DNA of 64,000 nucleotides from Pisaster brevispinus (taxonomy: Eukaryota > Echinodermata > Asteroidea > Forcipulatida > Asteriidae), in the NCBI GenBank assembly GCA_023634235.1, contig JAMKCF010000006.1, positions 5,735,421-5,799,420 of the forward strand. The letters are read 5' to 3'. Below, piece by piece: positions 30,706-44,200 of this stretch (position 1 is its first letter; each line of letters opens with the position of its first letter). The position numbers were made by a program, and so were the translations under genes. The notes below the pieces were generated by a model. It saw only the letters and a program-made list of their open reading frames with translations. It was not told the origin of the DNA and made no database searches.

Positions 30706-33700
30706 ACTTGCTCCTCTGTGATGGTTAGAAAAGACATCTCAAAGAAATTCGTGCGTCCATTAATTTCTTGTCTAGCAGATTTTTCCCAAACCTGTTAAAA
30801 TACTTTTCATTCGATATTTATTTTAAAAAGTTTTAAAACAGAATGGATCTTTAAGACAAGTACAGGGTTGGTCATTGTTGATAACAGGTTATTCCAATCT
30901 GAGATCTCATGAGTGACAGCTTATCAAAACTACTGCCGACAGAAAAAAATATAAAGAGAACAACAGCTCAATTTCACACAAATCACGGATGCTTGATTTG
31001 ATTGCAGCAATCGAAATAAGTCTGATATGAACGTGCACAGCATCTCTGACAAAAGCTGAAACCGTTTATTTTTTTCGCCGTATTTACTGATATGTAACCG
31101 CCGAAACCACTGTTTCCACAATTGGTTTTATGTTGTGTTTCTTGAAACCTTAGAGGATAGGAATGAATTATCTCATCCAAAACCAATGCTGTACTTTCCC
31201 TTTAACGTAAAGACTATAATGAAATTCATGTACAGACCGTAGTTCCAAATAAAACAGGAAACCAACACCGGATGATCAAGCAGCTAGAGTGAGACCAATG
31301 AGAAAGAGCAGGCACACCCAGCCGCGATAGCGTCTGTTTCTGGTAGGCCAGCTTGTGTGTAGGACGGTTGTCCTCGATATTTTGGACAACTTCACCGTCA
31401 TGCTTATCATATATTTTCCAGTTGGTCTTTGTAGAGACATGACATGCAACTTCAATGCATCATTTCAGTCAAAACTCCCTTAAAGTCTGTCCCAGTAAAT
31501 TTACCTTGAAGGTGCTGTGTACGCTAATCTTGTAAGAAGTCACCCAAGATGCAATGTGGTCAAACTTCCTCAATTGGGAAAATAAGGAGTGATGGTTACT
31601 ATACACTGGTGTTTTGGCCCGAATGTGGATCGAACGGATCACACAAACAACTTTGTGTACAGTACATCGAATCAACTACTTTTTTATTTGATTGGTAAAC
31701 AACCGACTACCATATCCAAAACACTAAAAATAGGTACTCGTAAAAAGCTGACCTTTATCTCTTGTTCGACATTTCCAACGCAGGTCTGGATCCCATGTCT
31801 AGAAAGATCGTATCACATGATCTTATTAATAGTCGGGGACCATTTACACCCAGGGGCTTATTTGTGGGAGTGATGGAACGCAAATAATCTTTGATCCCCG
31901 CTCATTTACACTGACATCGGGAAGTTTCAATTATTGACGATACACAATTAGCACGTTGGCCTGTTGATTGTGAAAAATGTACTGTATATGAACAACATGG
32001 ACAGCAAAAGTTTTCGTGGTCGATTTCTTCTAGAGACGAGTGAAATCCAAAGGCGTACCCCCCCCCCCCCCCCCCGAGTCCACAACTTTAATCACTTAAA
32101 TCTAAAGTCGTTGTTAGTAAATAGATTAGATAGGAGAACAAATGAAGTTTCACAAAGTCATTCAAAATCAATCAATGCAAATAATATTTAATTGTAAAAA
32201 CATTACTGGAAATTCTTACTAACAAAATCCATTAAGTACAAGTTGATTTAGCAACCGCATGCATGAAAATGAGTGTGTTTATGTTCGAGTGCTCCGAAAT
32301 AGTAGAGGCTAAAGATTTCGGCTGTGGTTATAGAAAATCACAATTAGAACCATAATTTTGCATGTACGTTTATATCTCGAGATCAACGTCAAATCAAAAC
32401 ATTGATGGATTCCTAGACAATCAAAAGGCTACTTTACAAAATTAGTTCCGAATCAAACAAAACAAATCTACGGTGGGCTAAAGAAATCCATCCCCCCCAA
32501 AAAAAAAAAAAAAAAAAAAAACCAAACAAACCAAAAAACACACACACAGAAAAAATAAATAAATAAACATTTTGCCAAATCAGTTCTACTTTAACTGGCG
32601 TTTTTGAAACCTGGGACGCTATAGTCCTTCTGAATAGCCCGGGTCTAATTTGCAGGGGGGGGGGGGGGGTCATTTTGGAATGTCCCGTTTTCTTCTGTGG
32701 GTAATTTTCCCGGAATGAAATGTTTCATGTCCGTCTCCACCTTTGTTTTATCTTTTTGAAACGTAACTCTGAAAACATACAAGCATAATGTGGCACTGTT
32801 AAATGGTCCCCCACACAAAAATCGAAATGTTGGTATAGAGAAACTTTCCTGTTCCCTCACCGAATACGTTACTGACTAATACTATTACATCCCCATCAGG
32901 ATTTCCATGAAATAATAATATTTTGATGTAAACAAACCACCAAGGACGCAAATAGTACTTGAACCACCAAGAGATTTAAGCCGCACCAACTGACGTAGTA
33001 AACAAGAAAATCAACCAACCAACATTGTCATAAAATCACCATAGACTATGAGTATGATATCAAAACTAGTATTGCAGATTTTGGCAAGGGGGTGATCAAA
33101 AGACACCAATGGGATAATATTTACGCACTGTTCATTTAGTCAAGAAAAATGTCTACATCTACTAAAATAATCAAAAGTATTTAAATAAATGAAACACACA
33201 ACATCGATCATAAATACGTCCGTACTGATGGCAAGTATTACGATGTCCATAAATAAAATAGTAAACAGTTCAAAGAAACAAAATCGTATATCTTAAAATA
33301 AATCACACCTGCATTGCAACTTGAATACCAATAATGAGGCAAAATGGTAAAGTCATTTAATGTGATAATTCGTTTGTGTTTTCATGAAAAATATGTTTCT
33401 ACTTTACCCATCCTTACAACTTGCTGTAAAAAAAAGTGACTAACTAACTCAGTCCAAGATCACATGTGTCCAAATAAGAGGAGCTCGTTTGCCATGAGCA
33501 AGCTCCGACCCACGACACGATGTATTTTGTCTAATTCCATAAAAATTCACGTATAATGAGCCATTGGATTGAGTGAATTTAATCATTATTTCAACCTCGT
33601 TAACACATTATGCAACCAACATTTAAAAATGTAATTTACTTAGGTTTCATACAAATCTGAGACAACAGTTCTTTACAGATTATGTTGGGGGGGGGGGGTT

Positions 33701-35208
33701 ATATGGACTTTCAAATGTACATATTTTGGTATGACAAATGGAAACAAGAAGTAGTAGTCTGGGGAAGTTTTCTTTATGGCAGAAATTCTGACAGAATACA
33801 TCTCTGAGAGTAACTAATAATTGTATCAAGTTTATAAAAGTGAGCTTTCAGATTACTGATCGTTAGAGTTTTATTTTCCAGTTCATCATCCATCATGTAG
33901 TATTCAAATCTTGAACAAAATATAAAGACTAAATGTATTATACTCATTATGAAGGTCATACTAGAACCATTTTTTCCCGTGAAATATTCCCCTCTGAAAT
34001 GGAGTACTCGAGAAAACTGTTTCTGAAAACCTAAATAAGATTTCGGTTGTTACAACCAAAATTAAGGACAATGTCTTTACATGATGAAAATTGTGCATGT
34101 TTTTTTACTATTTTCTCCTGACTCACACATTTGATTATGCCCCAACTTTTTACAGGTTTGTTATTTCATGTATATGGCTGACACAAAACACGAACACAGT
34201 CTGGTGACTATGTTGTCAGCTTCACCAATCCTGTATAATACCTTTAATGTTAATGTTGGCTTCTTGTCTGGTACCTACCTACTCGATGTAGCCCCAAACA
34301 AAAGCCCAACCTGACAGCCTGCTATCAAATGTAGATTAAAGGAAAATCTATCAAAATTGAAAAGAATTCTTAAACCAACCTAGTAAACTGATAACTAATT
34401 ATCAAACTGTAATAATATTGTGCTGGTCACCGAGTATCAAATCTCCCATCACTTTACCTGTGAGTAGTAAGTCACTTAATTTCTGTTTGCTTTTATAGAT
34501 CTGTTTGATGATTTTGTGGCAATCTTAGTCATGTGCTCTGTATATGCAATGACCATGAACGTATTTGTACTACTTTCAAAAAATGGATCCAGACCAATCC
34601 AACATTAGTTTGGGTACAAATTATTTCTTAAAGGGTTGGCTGTTCAAAGTTAATAATAATAATAATAATATTTTCTGCATTTATATGGCACAAATTCCAA
34701 TATAATTTTGTTCAAATGCGCTGAACAATAAAACCCATTATGGGGCTGTCTTAATTTTGTGTATGTATTCCAAATATGGAATGATAGTTCAAGTTCTCTG
34801 TCTTAACCAGAATTAGATTTTCCCTTCAAGGCTTCGTAGAAAATCAAAGAAAGGCAAGTTTGATGAGGATAACAGTTTTGCCTTGACTGTACTTGACAAA
34901 AGCGTGTACAAATAGGACCAAAGTGTTTTGTATCTTGCTGAATAAGAAAAGAAATGGGAAAAATTTAACGGGGGCACCTCAAGTTAATCAATCTACAACA
35001 TCGTCTCCAACTGCAAGCTAAGCCATGCTCTGATACATGCACAAGTGTTTGATCCCTTGCACCAACGACACACTGTCTGCCACGCACACCCTCTTGGGAG
35101 CCAACTTGCATGTAAAAATAGACGATACGCGTAGAACTGTGGATCGTCTAAATTGCGCACTACTGTATACCATACAAAGGTGTTGACTCCCAAAATGACG
35201 CAACACAA
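30706..35208. other. Intergenic between the subtilase and thioredoxin-like genes
   Basis: No gene is supported. The subtilase promoter should lie just above 30705, but no clear TATA box is seen. There are long C, A and G runs at 32058-32077, 32497-32520, 32656-32669 and 33688-33697. At 34650-34735 there is an AATAATAATAATAAT patch next to a fragment (TTTATATGGCACAA...AATGCGCTGAAC) resembling SINE/LINE tails. A minus-strand open stretch near 31490-31570 ends at a donor-like CAAG|GTAAAT, but it has no recognisable sequence. Confidence 0.4.
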
Positions 35209-35214
35209 TTTATT
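35209..35214 (-). terminator. Candidate poly(A) signal of the thioredoxin-like gene
   Basis: AATAAA on the minus strand, about 85 nt downstream of the stop codon at 35299-35301. Confidence 0.55.
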
Positions 35215-35298
35215 GTGATGATGACGCCAGGTGAATTGGACTAATAACAGAAAGAGTTATAAATCGCTGCTAAAAGATTTCTAGGTAACGACTTAGAG

Positions 35299-38200
35299 TT
35301 ACACCCCCTTCTTGGGTCCCTTAGAGCTGAATCCCTTTGATGACGAGCCGCCACAGAATACCTTGCAGAGAACCAGAGAAAATACCACAAGACATCCAAC
35401 TATGACCACAAATAGACCCGGCACATTGGCTTGGGTTTCCTAAATAGAAACAGACATAGAAATGGGTCAGTCTCTCATGATGTGATGATGCCTGGAATAG
35501 ACTGTGCAAGTCTCGCGCGTATTCGAACATTGGGATCCGTTAAAGCGCGTGAGTTTGTTTCTTTAACGCGTTAAAGCAATGTATGTGGGACCACAGTGGT
35601 CCCAAAAATGTTCGAATACGCGCGAGACTTGCATGGTCTATAAGGAAGTTTGGATGACCTGCCCTAAATTATGTTAAAACAAGATGCAAAGATGAAGAAG
35701 AAGAATCTAAGACAGCAATAAAAATAATAATAACGGCGGCTCTTATATAGCGCAATTCAAAAGAATGACCATTGCACTACAAACATTACTACCCCTGGTC
35801 ACTGAGCCATTTATTTCATTCCTTAAAACCATCTCAGCTCCCTAAGGAGTATACAGCACACCAAGCTAAATCAATCACAAGAACCATCTCTGCCCTCACA
35901 GGTACCCATTTACCCCTTAGTGAAAAAGAGGCAATTATAGTCAAGTGTCTTGCTCAGGGACACAAGTGTCGTGACTGGCATTCGAACCCACACCCTAATG
36001 ACTTATCCACCAGAACTCGAGTCTGATGGAGTAACCCACCTGGCCACGATTTGTTATGACTTTGAAAAACCACACCAGATATAGTTAGCAAGATCATCCA
36101 AACAATCACTTAATTTGCATAAAATAAATCTCAAGCTATCATTATGCAGGGAAAACAAATTCAAGAAAAAATAAGCAAGTGAGTACATAAGGAAGTTTGG
36201 TAGTGAGCAAGTACACAATGAGCAAGAGGGAAATTGATGCAAAAATGAGCAAAAACTGTAAGTAAGTGAGCAAGCGAGCAAGTTGAGTAATGAAACAAGT
36301 GGGTGATTGAGCAAGACAGTATGTTTGTAATAGCAAGTAAAAAAAATTGTTAAGTTAGGCAAGTGTGCAAGAAATCAAGTGAAGTGACAGAGTGAGCACT
36401 AAACAAGTCAACCAATTGGAAAGTGTGCAAGTGAGCAAGCTACCAACTGAGCAGTGTAACATAGATAAACATGAGGCAAAATGTCAATGGAATTCTCCAT
36501 CCTATATAGAAATTAAATCCCATACCTTTAATTTGTTTGCAATACTCTCTGTCAGGTCATCACTGCAAAAAGAAACAAAATCACAAAAGCCTTAAATCAT
36601 TATTTCCCAGTGCTAGGTTTTAAATGCTTTCTTTAAATCAATCTGGGTATTGACCTGTAGCAAGGTCCTGAAGCCAAGTAACAACAAAACATTGCAATAA
36701 AAACATTATATGATCATCAGAAGAAACAAAAACTAATGGCTATACTAATCAATGTTCTGATAATTTGATGTTTTTAAAGTAAAAATTACTGTGATAAGAA
36801 ATAACACAGACGAACTTTGAAGAAAAGAGACTTGTCTTCTTACAATCAAATCTTTCAAGGAATTGATTTTACATGGCTTCTAGTTTTTTGTTTTACTTCT
36901 CGTTTCTACACCATGCAAAGCTTCAAATCTTCCAGTCTTTAAAAACTTCAAGAAGACAAGCGAAAACAGCCCTTCTAGGGGAATGGGGACAAAACCCAAT
37001 CTTGTGTCCCCTCTTGTTCAAACAAGGCTCGACTTACAAGAATGTTCGTTCTCTGGGTACTTTGAATGCCCTGCTCTCGGTGTAGCCGACAGACATGAAG
37101 TTTTGCAGTTGTGAAGCCTGTGCATAGATCATCTTCCGATGTAGCTTGTACATATTCTCGTCCTTGATGCTAGTGTGTCCGCATGAGTGGCAGTAATTCA
37201 AAATGTTCCCCGTTTTAACAATGATATAATATATTCTTATGAAAATACTGTAGAAGGATGTTTGCTTTTGACAGAACTGAGGCATCTTTTTCAGATCTTG
37301 ATTAGGGTCAGTTTGATGTCCATTAATTCAAACTTACCATGCCATCTTTATAAGAGTAGGAGATCTTAAACCCATGATGGAACTTTAATGAATCCAATAT
37401 TGGATTTTTTCAAGTTTTCAAGTGTAGATCATTCATTTTAGGTACAGACTGTTGAGAGTGGTACAATGTCTGCACTGTGTCACTGCAGGGAGTGGTACAA
37501 TGTCCGCACTGTGTAACTGCAGGGAGTGGTACAATGTCCGCACTGTGTCACTGCAGAGAGTGGTACAATGTCCGCACTGTGTCACTGCAGAGTGTGGTAC
37601 AATGTCCCCACTGTGTCACTGCAGAGAGTGGTACAATGTCCGCACTGTGTAACTGCAGAGAGTGGTACAATGTCCGCACTGTGTCACTGCAGAGAGTGGT
37701 ACAATGTCGATACTGTGTCACTGCAGAGAGTGGTACAATGTCCGCACTGTGTCACTGCAGAGAGTGGTACAATGTCCGCACTGTGTCACTGCAGAGAGTG
37801 GTACAATGTCCGCACTGTGTCACTGCAGAGAGTGGTACAATGTCCGCACCGTGTCACTGCAGAGAGTGGTACAATGTCCGCACTGTGTCACTGCAGAGAG
37901 TGGTACAATGTCCGCACTGTGTCACTGCAGAGAGTGGTACAATGTCCGCACTGTGTCACTGCAGAGAGTGGTACAATGTCCGCACTGTGTCACTGCAGAG
38001 AGTGGTACAATGTCTACACTGTGTCACTGCAGAGAGTGGAATAATGTCCGCACTGTGTCACTGCAGAGAGTGGTACAATGTCCGCACTGTGTCACTGCAG
38101 AGAGTGGTACAATGTCCGCACTGTGTCACTGCAGAGAGTGGAATAATGTCCGCACTGTGTCACTGCAGAGAGTGGAACAATGTCCGCACTGTGTCACTGC

Positions 38201-41200
38201 AGAGAGTGGTACAATGTCCGCACTGTGTCACTGCAGAGAGTGGTACAATGTCCACACTGTGTCACTGCAGAGAGTGGTACAATGTCCGCACTGTGTCACT
38301 GCAGAGAGTGGTACAATGTCTGCACTGTGTCACTGCAGAGAGTGGTACAATGTCCGCACTGTGTCACTGCAGAGAGTGGTACAATGTCCGCACTGTGTCA
38401 CTGCAGAGAGTGGTACAATGTCTACACTGTGTCACTGCAGAGAGTGGAATAATGTCCGCACTGCGTCACTGCAGAGAGTGGAACAATGTCCGCACTGTGT
38501 CACTGCAGAGAGTGGTACAATGTCCGCACTGTGTCACTGCAGAGAGTGGTACAATGTCCGCACCGTGTCACTGCAGAGAGTGGTACAATGTCCGCACTGT
38601 GTCACTGCAGAGAGTGGTACAATGTCCGCACTGTGTCACTGCAGAGAGTGGTACAATGTCCGCACTGTGTCACTGCAGAGAGTGGTACAATGTCCGCACT
38701 GTGTCACTGCAGAGAGTGGAGTAATGTCCGCACTGTGTCACTGCAGAGAGTGGTACAATGTCCACACTGTGTCACTGCAGAGAGTGGTACAATGTCCGCA
38801 CTGTGTCACTGCAGAGAGTGGTACAATGTCCACACTGTGTCACTGCAGAGAGTGGTACAATGGCCGCACTGTGTCACTGCAGAGAGTGGTACAATGTCCG
38901 CACTGTGTCACTGCAGAGAGTGGAGTAATGTCCGCACTGTGTCACTGCAGAGAGTGGTACAATGTCCACACTGTGTCACTGCAGAGAGTGGTACAATGTC
39001 CGCACTGTGTCACTGCAGAGAGTGGTACAATGTCCACACTGTGTCACTGCAGAGAGTGGTACAATGGCCGCACTGTGTCACTGCAGAGAGTGGTACAATG
39101 TCCGCACTGTGTCACTGTAGAGAGTGGAGTAATGTCCGCACTGTGTCACTGCATAGAGTGGTACAATTGCTGCACTGTGTTACTGCAGAGTATTGTTTGT
39201 GCTATACACACTACCTGAGACAATCAGGCTGGGAAGAAGGTGGTACTAACGTTGCCCAATCTATCCTAGATCTGGCTGGATGAGTCTGTCCTGCTAGAGC
39301 AAACAACCTGTACAGTGCCTCTTATACTCACAATGGGGCAGGGGGAGGTTTTACCACGGTACCCTGCACATGCTTGTAGGATTTCTCAGCAAAATGTGTC
39401 AAAGAGACGATACCGAAATGGAATAGGCCATAGGGAAACTGCTTACCCTTATGGAATCTATCATGTGAGAAAGGAAAGGGATGATGAGAGTATGGAAAAC
39501 AGGATTTAGAAAAGTGAAAAATACTAACAAACTTGGGAATACTTACCTAAATGACAAAGGGAATGCAGAATATAAGAGGTCAAAGCTGAAAGGAATCTGG
39601 GAATTTGGTCTCATGTTTTCTGTTTCCATGCATTGGTAAGAGTGAGCGAATTGGTTCAGTGTAAGAGATCAAGGAGTTGTTGGGATGACCCATTGAGACT
39701 TATGGGAGTTTTCAAGATTGCGACAGTATATGTTGAAGCTATATCTATGGGGGCAATAGAGGGACAAGCTACCCAGGACAGTGTTAAGACCCATTGCATA
39801 TGACGTCACATACCCAAACAGCGCCCTCAATGAGGTCAATGAAGACCTACATGTATCAATGGCTGATGTGTGCCTGGGTGCATGCCTGCAAGCTTCCATT
39901 GTTTGCCCTCAGCGATGCTGGCCAATGCAAGGGGTCTATAGCATGCAAGTTCTTAAACACATGCAATGGAACAAAAAAAAGGTTCTTAAATAACATTAAT
40001 ATATATTTTCATAGTAAACTTTTTGGCGTACCAGAAAGCAAAACTTTGTTCTACCTTGAAAATGACTCGTGTTTATAGAGAGGTTCATCTTAACAGGCAG
40101 TGTGACTTTTGTTTTAATTGTCAGTATTAATTGATCTGTAAAGCCATACATTGCCCAACACTGATTGTTGCCTGAAACTTTGAATGAACCTAAAACTGGA
40201 AGTAAGAGTGTGAGTACACTACAATGAACACTTCATTCAACAAGTGAGCTCCGCACAATTTCATGGCTCTGCTTATGCGCACAAATCTGCATTTATGGAT
40301 TCAGATAAATCCAAACTAAATGACAGCATAATTCAAAGCATAATAAGGAAGATTTGCTTGTGCGCGTCCATACTTAACATTTCTAGGCACTCTTCGCTTA
40401 CATAGATTACCTAGTTAGCACAGAATGGTGACCATAAGTGCAGAATTCGGGCGGCGAGCAGAGCCGTAAAACTGCGCAATGAATGACAATAAAGTAGTCT
40501 TATACTTACAAAACTACATACGGTGTTCTTTCAATTGCAACGTTAAATCTTTTAAGAAGGTTAGGGTTCTTGCTGATGTCAACCGTTGCCACATTGACCT
40601 TCCCTTTCAATCTAGAAGAAAGCCAAGAAGTTGAAAGTAAGATTTGTGAAATTTGAATGAAAGGGTCACTATTTAGAGACAGGATACATTTCTTTTCACC
40701 AGATACATAGACAAAAATGTTGTATAGGTGGCTTTGGGTAGCACATTTTAAGCATTGGTTGGCACTAGACCAACCTTAACAAAACAATGGTTTTCACAAA
40801 ACGGCAGACCACCAACATAAGGGTGAGATATCCTGAGGTTGCAAGTTCAAGTCCCACTCTAGTCAATTTTTCTTTGTTTAACTCAATAAAACATTTCAAC
40901 ACTACACCTTGTAGACTGCACATCTGTTATTATTTATGCCACTTATATATTTTATATCATCAGAAAATTTGCTAGAACATTCACCAACCTTGAAATGTGT
41001 AGGTGAACAAAGAGAAACAGAGAGAAACAAGATTTGAAACTGCAACCTCCAGATTAATGTTGGTGGTCTCCCTATTTTGTGAATATCTTTTGTTTGAGGG
41101 TACCAGTCAGAAGCCATAAAACCTCCAACGACCTAAAACTGCCGTATGGTCGAAGATCACACACCATTTGGATATTGACTAAATAGGAAGACCACCAACA

Positions 41201-44200
41201 ATAGACAGCTTAGATGATAGAGCCCAAGATGTTCATCCGGAGGTCCCAGGTGCAAAATGCAACTAATTTTTCTTCGGTTCACCCCAAAATTTAGTTAAGT
41301 ACATGCAACAACAACGGAAACCATTAAATGGGGCAAAAGCAAAATGACTTCACTGTTCCATTTGAAACTTTCTAGTTATCCATATGAATTTGAATATTAT
41401 GTAATTTCAAAGCAATATTATGAGTTATTAAGTATATGTAACAACAGTCGAAACCATTAAAAAGAACAATAAGCAAAAGAATTTCACTTATCCACTTAAA
41501 CCTTTCTAGTTATCCATATGAATTTGGATAATATGTAATTTGTGAAGCAATATTATGAGTTTACCTGTAGGCAACTGCCTCCCATGATGCGATTAACGCC
41601 TCACACTGTGGTCTCTCCGGGTCACAGCTACAAACAAAAGTGTTATGAAAGTCATGATCAGAATACTACTAAGTAAACTGCAGCCTGCAGGTATTAACTT
41701 TTTGCAGGTAAAATGCAAAAGGTTAAAAAGATGATTATTTGTTTATTTGGAAGTTCAATGCATATATTGCTAAGCTATCCATCCAGGCGGACCACTTGGA
41801 GTGTATTTTGACTGGTCCTCAGGTGTTTTACCTGGCAGTTGGCCAGCGGACCACTGTTAAGAGAGAACGCTGTCTAAAGGCAGAGGTACAGCCAGTGCCA
41901 TACATTATGGGGAGGGGGGGGGGCACAAGGGGTACACCATATTTTTCTAGGGGAGCACTTCTGGCCAATTAAAACTGTAGTTTCTGTTTGTATTTCTCTT
42001 AAACAAACCACTTGTTATGCTGTTTAGTATTTTTATTAGATTATCTGACATGAGTGTAAAAACAAATACATTGTCTGCATGGAAAAACAGTCTTAAAACT
42101 TATAGAAACTAACACTCTACTCTGGGTAGTTTTAATCTCAAAAGTCAAAAGTCTAGACTTCAAAATGGGGGGGGGGAGAGCTTACATCAACGGGGTTGGG
42201 GGCATCCTTAGTTAGCCACTGGGTATAGCATTGTTTCTCTTAAAAGAAAAGTTGATTTCTTAAATTTTAATAATCCAAGAGAAGAGGTAATCAGACTTTA
42301 CTCAAACATAAATTACTAACGAACATTGGTTCACAACAAAGCGCCACAAAAAGAGGCTTGTATTAAAAGCACAACTGTCTACAAGTTTCCCCCCAAATTA
42401 GGATTGGAATAGATTTGGGAATGGTGATGGTACTTACAACTGGACCAGCCAGTCTCCTGTGGTAGAGCCTGTTGATGCTTGGGTCAGATGCTCAAAGTCA
42501 TCATCGTTGAGATATCTTCCCTGCACCTGCTTGCTCTCACTAACCCACTCTAAGATTTCCTCTGCTTCATTATGACCTAAAGACAGGCAAATGACAAATT
42601 GGGAGACAGGCATAATGAAACAACAGCGTCAAAGAGAACAGAGATAGATCAAATAAAATAAAAAGGAAAAAGACAAGTGTTTTTGCAGAGAGGAAAAAAG
42701 GCAAATGAAGTTCAATGAAATTTGAAGGATTGAATACTTTTGAAAGGATGATAGAGGAAATAGATTTTTCAGAATAAAAGATGAAAAATCAAGTTAGAAA
42801 ATAAAGATAATCAATGAGAAAGAATGGGGAAAGAGGAAGTAACATCAGTCAAAGAAGAAAGGACAGGAGAGGGAAAAGTGCAGGGATGAAATTTGAGGAA
42901 TGACCGAGGGAATGAAATGCAAGCAGACAATGTGAAAAGAAAAAGAAATGCGTAGGTACAACACAAGCAATAGGAAACATCATTTAAGCGGGGACAAATT
43001 GGTTTTAACCAATGGGACAATACAGTGTACACTAGTACAAGTATACTTGACATAAATTTGCTCGTTCACCACTTGTTTGCTTTGTCCATTTGTCACAAGT
43101 AATTTAAATTCTGTAGCACATTTATACTTCTATTAATTTATCAAATGTACTGTTTTCTTTTTTCTTGGGTTAGCTCAGTGTTTGTGCTCCTTCTCAGCCT
43201 TGTTTTGCATTCAACAAAATTGCCTTTTGTCTTTTCCCTTGATTACCTACATATTGCACATCCATTATTGATTGAATATAATGATGTTGGGTTAGCTATT
43301 GTGCACATCAAGTATAATATTGTGCATTTAGAAGTAACTCACCTCAGACCAAGGATTAATTTTTTGTTTGTTTTGTTCTGAGCAACAGCTGTTTTTATGC
43401 ACAGCTGTTTAATACACACGTGTCATATGTTAATTGGTGCGCAGATTTATAGAGTAAACCCAATGGTACCGATATACATTTCTGTGTGGTTGGAATCTGT
43501 GTCTAGACCAAACACTGAACAATGATTGCTCTGTGATTCATTGTATAAGTTTTAGTTAAGTGTATGGGTGATTTTCCCTCATACTCATAAAATGCTTTTT
43601 GGTTGTGTCTTTTTGTCCGTCTTTTTCTCGCTTTCCAACTTAAGTTTTATAATTTCATGAACCCTACTTGTACATGTACCTGTTCATAAAAGAATTTGTG
43701 ACTTTGTCCTTGATTATGGCTCTGGATCATGTGTACTAGTGAGGGAAGTCCTTACAGTAGCAGGGCTTTAGATTAACACTGAACTGCAGGCCCCGAGGCC
43801 GGTGATTTTACCGTCAGGCCGGTAAACTTACAACTGAACAAGTCTGGCGGTCTTGTATCATTTCATAAAAATACAATCAGCTCTCTTTAATTTAAAATAT
43901 TGTGTTCAAATATTGGCTTCTAGTCCAATAAATATCTCTCAATTCTATTGAGTATGAAAGTATTACCCATATGAAAAATTAGATAAATCTTCTCTTAGTG
44001 CTTGCTCAAACAGGAACAGTTTAATTGTGACACTGTGTAGATAGTTTTTTTCTTGTTCGCATTTTGATTCTGGTCTTGAGCTACAAGCAAAAAGGTCTTG
44101 TGGATTTCATCCCCAAAGTCAAGCTCCGAGTAGGATAATTTACAACTTTGATAATTAAAAATTGATAGATGAAGTAAGAATACTCCCCTGACCTAGCAGA

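Noticed and set aside
31469..31675. Minus-strand stretch ending at a donor-like CAAG|GTAAAT as an extra subtilase exon
   Set aside because: The subtilase already has a signal peptide and start codon at 30705 downstream of this point, and the peptide is not I9-like.
37452..39190. CRISPR-like array
   Set aside because: Units are directly adjacent with no unique spacers, and the context is a eukaryotic intron.
37452..39283. Repeat protein of up to 518 residues (SGTMSALCHC type) on the plus strand
   Set aside because: It is a non-coding 34 bp satellite in an intron of a minus-strand gene. The unit length is not a multiple of three, so the frame simply cycles through a stop-free repeat.
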